Positions 58,068 to 64,000 of a stretch of DNA of 64,000 nucleotides are shown one piece after another. How positions within the stretch are numbered: position 1 is the stretch's first letter; each line of letters begins with the position of its first letter. The position numbers were made by a program, and so were the translations under genes. The notes beneath the pieces were generated by a model that was given only the letters and a program-made list of their open reading frames with translations, made no database searches and was not told the DNA's origin. Origin of the DNA: Antitrichia curtipendula (taxonomy: Eukaryota; Streptophyta; Bryopsida; Hypnales; Leucodontaceae); NCBI GenBank assembly GCA_951230915.1, contig OX579633.1, positions 27,748,574 through 27,812,573 on the forward strand, read 5' to 3'.

Positions 58068-59460
58068 TTAACAATAAAAATACAAAAAGAATAGAAACAA
58101 AGACTGAATATTAATACCACCCCTCAAAAAGAAATAAGGTAATGTAGACAAAACTTTTTAGGAAAAAGGAGCCTATTAGGGGCCCTAATTAAAATAAAAT
58201 AGGAATAAAATACATGTAAAAGTATAAATAGGATTATTCTAGTTAGAATGAACAAAATAAAAATAAAAATAAAAATAGTTTGGATGAATGAGGTGTATTC
58301 AAGTTGCACCTTTTCAAAAGGGGTGTGACCAGCCACCATCTTCCCTATAAATTTCGTTTTTTTTTAATTATTTTTTAGTTGTATGTATAGTCAATAACTC
58401 ACTCATAAGTCTTTTAATTATATAAATATAATTTTGTAATTGTGTTTGATTTTTTGATTTTTTTTTGTGGAGTGAGTATTTCTGGGAAATGTCTTGTAAT
58501 TGATGTATTCTGTGCAAATTTGAGAGAATTGAGAAAGATTTGTTTGGAGAGAAACAAGTTGATGAGTGCTGTGAATTGTGAGAATTGTTCTGGTCAAATT
58601 TGATAGTCTGGGTGTAAATTGAAGGAGAGATTCGTATTTTGGATCCGTGGGGAGGTCTTGTACTGTGCATCGGATATCTTTGCGTATGTGAGAATCAGTT
58701 TGAGTCAAAATTTGTGAGTATTGGACGAGAATTCGGAGCTGTTTCGTGGAATTCAACATCGTGGTGGCAGTTTGATCTTACATGGAAGAAAACTATTTGG
58801 CAATCTGAGGGAATAGAGTGACGACAATCGAAGAAATTGACGAATTTGGGCATGTAAGAAGAATCGAAAGATCCCTGGATTTGGCAGTCTCGACAAAGCA
58901 ATCAGAACCTGTGCTGCTGCAAAGTTGGTAATCAGGCCTTCATCCATGAATTTAGTATCATCAAATGTCTGATTGATCGCAAGTTATTGCATTCAACGTT
59001 GCGATTGGAAATTCAAAGTAATTTTCTAAAAATTTTGCAATTGAAATTGATTTGGGAAGCAGGTGCGGCAGTCACAGGGGTGGATCAAGTGAGGAACTAC
59101 GTCAAGTTCTCAACAAAAGTTTGAATTCAGTCGCTGGAAAGTCTGAATTGTTTGTGTTAAGTGGGATACCTTGATAATTTTAGTGAGCACTGAGAGAAAT
59201 CGTTCAATTTTGCATAAGTGTGATTGGGAATTTGGAGGTACTGCCGTGCCTGTTTCGACCTCTCTACCAGTCATACAAAAATTCTGAAAAATTTGCTCAA
59301 ATTCGTAGTCGCTGAGGTTGTACAGAGCAAGATTGATTAATGGGGTGAGATTCACAACGAAATTTCAGAAAATTGGGTCTAAACGACCAAAATTTCATAA
59401 TCAAAATTCAAGCATAGGAGGCGTAGAAGTCCCTCCAAGCTGCAGTGGAGTCTGTGAATC
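58068..59460. other. Unassigned region with a TATA-like box
   Basis: CTATAAAT at about 58,346 is followed by a long leader-like stretch without a convincing frame. It could be a solo LTR or the 5' part of a non-coding element, but no primer site or terminal repeat was found. Confidence 0.3.
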
Positions 59461-59760
59461 CCGATTAGGGATTTGGCCATGGTTATGGGCTCTTGAGTTC
59501 ACGGTCATGGGGATGATATCCTCAGGCTTAGGATTTGGACCTTAGACAAAGGTCCAGCTGCATGGGAATAAGGGCTGTAGTACAGTACATGGCCTTAGGG
59601 CCTGATCTTAATTGCATGGTCTTACAGTTTAGTCACATGGCTATGGGAGGTACAACACACAGCCGTAGATCCAAATTGTATGATCATAGGGCCTGATTTT
59701 ATGACTATAGGGTCCTATACATGGTCTTAGGCTTATTTTTGCATGGTTTTAAGTCCTTGT
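59461..59760. repeat. Array of CATGG-TAGGG-type motifs
   Basis: Degenerate copies such as CATGGCCTTAGGGCCTG, ATGATCATAGGGCCTG, ATGACTATAGGGTCC and CATGGTCTTAGG follow each other about every 20-30 bp. The surrounding DNA lacks them. Confidence 0.65.
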
Positions 59761-59850
59761 CTATTCCTTTGAAAAATTTAAGTGCTTGGTCTTGGGGTTT
59801 ATCTGTTTGGACAATTTGTAATTTGTTCCAATGTTTTGTATGTTTTGGAA

Positions 59851-60426
59851 CCCCTAAAAGGACCGTGTGTCCCCTCAGGGGACAATTTGGGTCCGGGTAG
59901 GTTTCTATTGTCTTAATTTGAAGTAAATTTTTTTGAGTTTTTTGAGGTTGTGTAGCTTTGCAAGAGCTTTGTGGATATATAATTTTTGTTTCAATCGGAT
60001 GCCGAATGAAAAAGTTACGGCACAATGAGCAAGAAATGGAAATTGGCGTGCAGCCCCCCCCAAATTACAAAATGGTCAAAATAATTTTTTTGAATTTTTT
60101 CCTAAAATATTATGTTTTTACCTATACGTAAAGCTTTGATGCATTCTATTTGGACTAGGGATGAGAAAGCTATGGATAATCTTAGTTTTTTGGGCAATTT
60201 AAGCATCTTCTTGAGAATTTTTTTTTGTTCAACTTTGAATGCTAATATCTTCCAATCCGTACGGTCAAATTTGATGAAAATTTTACTAGATGATCTCGAA
60301 AAAGTTAAGTACAAGATCCTATGGTTAAATTTAAATAAAAAAATCCAACTATTTCCTTAAGTGAATACAACAGAATTAGTAGTTTTGAGTGGTTTTTGAC
60401 AGAAAACATCCTCGGGGCTTTAAGGG
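59851..60426. mobile_element. TTAA-type MITE (internally deleted copy)
   Basis: The left end CCCCTAAAAGGACC follows GGAA (decayed TTAA). The right end GGGGCTTTAAGGG is followed by TTAA at 60,427-60,430. The inside matches the copy at 22,475 in the same orientation and the copy at 26,532 inverted. Confidence 0.65.
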
Positions 60427-60430
60427 TTAA

Positions 60431-61679
60431 CCAATGTTGGTTTGGATCATTTGACCTGAAAATTTGACCAAAAGCAAAAGCGGGAGAAAAGAAAAGAGGA
60501 AAAAATTTGACCATTGGTATAATTCTAAACCTCGGGGAGGTCACTTTCACTACATTTGAGATACCCACGTGTGGTAGAGTGATTTTTTGACCCCCTATTT
60601 ACTTTTGAATAAACTATAATTTCATCCTAAAATTTTGAGCTTTGTTTAACAATGACTAAAGGTTTCTATTGACGAAAATTTCAATTCCAAATAACATAAG
60701 ATATATTGTCTAGAAAGGGTTGAAAAATGAACTAAAATGGCATGTTTTCCAACTAAAATATTTATAGAGCTCACATGAAAATGACTATTGCATCAATATT
60801 CAACCAAAATAAACTTTCAATAGAAAGCTATTCTATAGAATTTTTTATTTATTTTTCAAACTTTTTTTCTTATATAATATAGGGGTGTGAAAGTTATTTT
60901 CAGCTTTACAGTGTATCTTTTTTCTTAAAAAATTTATAACTAATTACTATTAGCATAACTGGAAAAATTTGACGTAGAATACGGAATTGTTAGACATTTT
61001 TGCATAAATGAGATAGCTATAGATTGACTGGACAATTTGACCTAAATATCAAAAAGAATAATTAATGAATTATGTATATTATTTTATAAATATTATTTTA
61101 TTATGGTTAGGTCATATAAGCATGCATGGCATAAGAATTTTTTTATCAAACTTAATTTATTTGACCAAAATGATTTGACCTCCCTTTTAGAATACTATAT
61201 TGGATTGGACTTCATACATTGTGTCACATACATTGGTAATGGACTGACAAATCAAATTTCACATACTTGAAACTAAGAGTGTTGTAATATTATTTTGAAC
61301 TTTTAAATAAATATCTATTTGAAAGTGACTTTAGTCACAAAACATTAGACTAATTATACCTTTTCCTAAAACAAAGAACCCCTATACTATTGTTTCCTGG
61401 ATTTTGTAAAAGAGCAAAATCTAGTTCCCAGGTAACTACAACTAATTTTGACTGCTTTCTAAAACCAATTAGGAAGCATGTTGAATTGTTTTTTTGTGCA
61501 ATTTAGGTATAGATAGTTACTTCATATCCTATGTGAAGATTAGATTTGGTAAAAATTAAGTCATTTTTGAAAAAATGTGATACATGCCATTTTGTCAATG
61601 GTTTGAGGTAACATGGACCTATAAGAATCTGACGAGGAAACTCAATTTTGGCATTGAGGTGACATGTAGAGTTGTCATA
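60431..61679. other. AT-rich intergenic DNA
   Basis: No gene was recognised. The stretch near 61,378-61,410 resembles 55,255-55,300. Confidence 0.45.
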
Positions 61680-62370
61680 GTGGACGGACGTCCGATTTGC
61701 CCGTCCGATAGAGGTCTCGCCCGTCCGATGTGGTCAACACTAAGTTGACTTTCTGCCATTGAAAAAATAGGTGATGTGGCTGCCACTTTGACACCACCTG
61801 GTTGCCAAGTAGGATCCAAGGCGCAGACATCACCGGTAGGGGCACGGACGGAAGCCAGGGCGAGGACGAGACTATGTCGGGGCGCGGACGTTAAACATGG
61901 TGCGGACGTCAGACAGGGCGCGGACGGAAGTAAGGGCGCGGACGGAAGTAAGGGCGCGGACGTTTTTTGCTAGAACAATCTCACCATTGGAATTAACGGT
62001 ATTTTCATTTCAGCTTTGCGACTTCAATTTTAATAATCTTGGAGCGTGTAATATACCATTAGAAAGGTCTTGAAAATACCTTTCCAATGGTATATTACAC
62101 ACCCCAAGATTGTTAAAATTGAAGTCGCAAATTCTAAAAGAAGGCTGCTGCCAAAATAAATTCTGCAGGGACAGCTGCTAAGGCATCGGCGGGAACGCAT
62201 GAGTGCCAAGTTTCCTTGGAAGAGGCTTTGTTAAAACTTGGACCTTGAGGTCGATGGGATTTTTTTGTATGGGCGCAAACACTTGTATAGGCAAAGATGC
62301 TAGGGCGGGGACGTTAGGGCTGGACGGGAACGCTTGGGCAGGGATGTTGTGACTAGGCGGGGACGCTATT
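61680..62370. repeat. Array of GGGCGCGGACG-type motifs
   Basis: Copies such as GGGCGCGGACGGAAGTAA and GGTGCGGACGTC are close together at about 61,840-61,965. CCGTCCGAT words lie at 61,680-61,735. Looser GGGGACGTT and GGGAACGC copies lie at 62,190-62,370. GC-rich islands of this kind contrast with the AT-rich flanks. Confidence 0.7.
62015..62131. repeat. Long hairpin 1 (117 nt)
   Basis: TTTGCGACTTCAATTTTAA on the left is mirrored by TTAAAATTGAAGTCGCAAA on the right, giving arms of about 53 bp with few mismatches and a loop of about 9 nt. A related hairpin is at 62,381-62,497. Confidence 0.9.
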
Positions 62371-62380
62371 TCATTCCAAT

Positions 62381-62497
62381 TTTGCGACAACAATGTTGAG
62401 AATCTCGAGGCGTGTAATATAGCATTAGAAAGGTCTTGGAAATACCTTTCCAATGGTATATTACACGCCCCAAGATTGTTAAAATTGAAGTCGCAAA
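62381..62497. repeat. Long hairpin 2 (117 nt)
   Basis: Same length and same right arm as hairpin 1, but the left arm has several changes (TTTGCGACAACAATGTTGAG), so pairing is weaker. The flanks after both hairpins also match (AATAAATTCTGCAGGGACAG), showing that a larger block was duplicated. Confidence 0.85.
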
Positions 62498-62529
62498 TCC
62501 CAAAAGAAGGTTGTTGTTAAAATAAATTC

Positions 62530-63515
62530 TGCAGGGACAGCTGCTAATGCATTAGTGGGAAGGATATTTGGAAAATTAAACCAATAGAAGAATTTGATTT
62601 AGGGGGGAGCCTCACTCATTCAGTGTGACATAGGATCCTTCTTCCAAAATAAAAGAATGATGAATTCTCTTCTTAGTTGCTAAAATTAACATATTATTAT
62701 AGATCTTCAATTCAAACAAGAGTTATCATTTATTTGACTTGGTACCTATTGTAGAAGAATTTTGTTAGGAATTTTTGATTGTCATAGTTTGTAATACAAC
62801 GTGATAAGAGTCTTTGTTAGAAAATAATTTTGTATATTAATTTTGAATGTTGTGAATTCAATATTTTTTTTAAATCTCAAATTTAGACTATTTTTGTACA
62901 TAGGAACAAAGACTTGCCTTTCTAATTTTTAAAATTCAATATTGGAATGCATCAAGATTTACATCAACCTCATATTTTAGATTTTGATTAAAAAAAATTC
63001 TTTTGGATTAGTTTTGTGGGTATATAGAAGAGTGTGCCCTTTAAATTAATAAATTGAACATTGAATTTTATTAAAATTTACATCAATCATCTTCAATCTA
63101 TTTTTAAGAATAAATTGGATTGCTTTAATGGATATTTATAGGAATTTGGCATTTTTATTGGTGAATTGAGCATTTGGATTTGCAATGATTTATATTAGCG
63201 ACATTCTTTTTATTCTATTTTTATTTCTTTTAGATTATTTATGTATGGTGATATAATTTCATTCTTCTTCAATTTTTTAAAATCAGTTTGATTTATTTTA
63301 ATAACTACATAGAAGGATTTTGATGGTAATTTAACATTGGGATTACATGGCTTATATGAAATTACAAGCCAAATGTTAAAGTTAGTTATGTATTTAGAAA
63401 ACCTTTACAATTAGGCACATAAGTATTTTAAGGATAATTTTAATAATATTGCAATATGATTGTTGGGAACCCTACGCAACTCCAATGTTCCATTTGTCCA
63501 TTACAATAGCAAAAC
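62530..63515. other. AT-rich intergenic DNA
   Basis: No gene or repeat was recognised. Confidence 0.5.
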
Positions 63516-63970
63516 CTACACCAAAGATGATATTTAGTGTTGAGTGACATTTAGTGTTTTTACCCCCCTACTAGCTACAACACTAAATCTGAACTTGTCC
63601 ACAATTAGTGTTAGACTTGAATGTGCCGGCTGCAAACTTCAGAGCCTTGTAACTTTTGCAAAAATTCTTCAAATAAGGAAAATGAGATGTTTTTCGGCAT
63701 CTACAAAAACTGTAGATGCCAAAAAACATCTCATTTTCCTGATTTGAAGAATTTTTGCAAAAGTTACAAGGCTCTGAAGTTTGCAGCCGCCTAGCCCTAA
63801 TCGGTCCGATTTTGTCCGTGAACAGTGATATTCCGTCTGATATGACAACTCTGGTTCACATTTAGTGTTTGAATTGACATTTAATGTTACTTACTTTCAT
63901 AGGGTAATTGGCTTTTAGTGTATGCCTTTGTATTTAGTGTACAAGACACTAAATATCATCTTTTGTGTAG
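63516..63970. mobile_element. Foldback MITE, 455 bp
   Basis: CTACACCAAAGATGATATTT at the left matches CTACACAAAAGATGATATTT read from the right end on the minus strand, about 25 bp of inverted terminus. TTTAGTGT words recur inside. It encloses a long hairpin at 63,628-63,788. No coding capacity. Confidence 0.75.
63628..63788. repeat. Near-perfect 161-nt hairpin inside the foldback MITE
   Basis: GGCTGCAAACTTCAGAGCC on the left pairs with GGCTCTGAAGTTTGCAGCC on the right. The arms are about 75 bp with only one or two mismatches, and the centre GGCATCTAC...GTAGATGCC is itself self-complementary. A transcript would form a long double-stranded RNA. Confidence 0.92.
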
Positions 63971-64000
63971 TATGTAGACAAAAAAGAAATTGAATGTTTC

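Noticed and set aside
58140..58935. LTR with a primer site at TGGTAATCAGGCC
   Set aside because: It resembles the tRNA-Met primer site only loosely, and no second LTR, gag or pol is present.

Overview
The window is plant nuclear DNA: AT-rich, gene-poor and built mostly of nested or adjacent mobile elements. Support for a plant comes from a Ty3/gypsy element with a tRNA-Asp-type primer site (Tat/Athila branch), a CACTA element with a TAG target duplication, a three-exon thaumatin-like gene and plant-type TATA promoters. The species cannot be named. A piggyBac-family transposase sits beside these features; that family is rarely reported from land plants.

Layout. 1-13,785: a minus-strand Ty3/gypsy element (LTR, accessory reading frame, pol, gag, primer site, LTR). 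The LTR copies look identical, yet gag, pol and the accessory frame are all broken. It is inserted into a second element (13,786 to about 17,010) that carries an unrelated-looking accessory protein gene. 17,253-18,700: two tandem arrays (51 bp and 114 bp units). 20,100-31,260: three related cassettes, each a GC-rich array of a 13-bp motif, then a TATA box, then a long reading frame (one kinase-like, two of a shared WCH-type domain family, one of those with a RING finger). All three frames contain in-frame stops. 31,362-35,684: a truncated piggyBac-like transposon. About 36,010-39,640: a plus-strand relative of the second element. 40,030-49,480: a thaumatin-like gene, a duplicated fragment of it, a complete CACTA element, MITEs and dispersed repeats. 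49,480-64,000: AT-rich DNA with MITEs, hairpins and two further short-motif arrays.

The most unusual theme is that several element families are each saturated with their own short semi-palindromic motif: CCRANTHGG in the gypsy element, TCCGG in the two accessory-gene elements, ACCCGCGGTCGCC next to the kinase/RING cassettes, GGGCGCGGACG near 62 kb and a CATGG(N)TAGGG type near 59.6 kb. In the first two cases the motif lies in LTRs, spacers and poorly conserved coding sequence and becomes sparse over the catalytic pol region. A self-recognition system, in which an accessory protein binds motifs accumulated in its own element (as the VANC anti-silencing proteins of Arabidopsis VANDAL elements do), would explain this. 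It is an inference.

A second theme is a family of four TTAA-flanked MITEs with CCCCTAAAG ends, in the same window as a piggyBac-like element whose preserved end reads CCCTTAAGCG. A third is the repeated nonsense decay by C-to-T type changes in otherwise long open frames.
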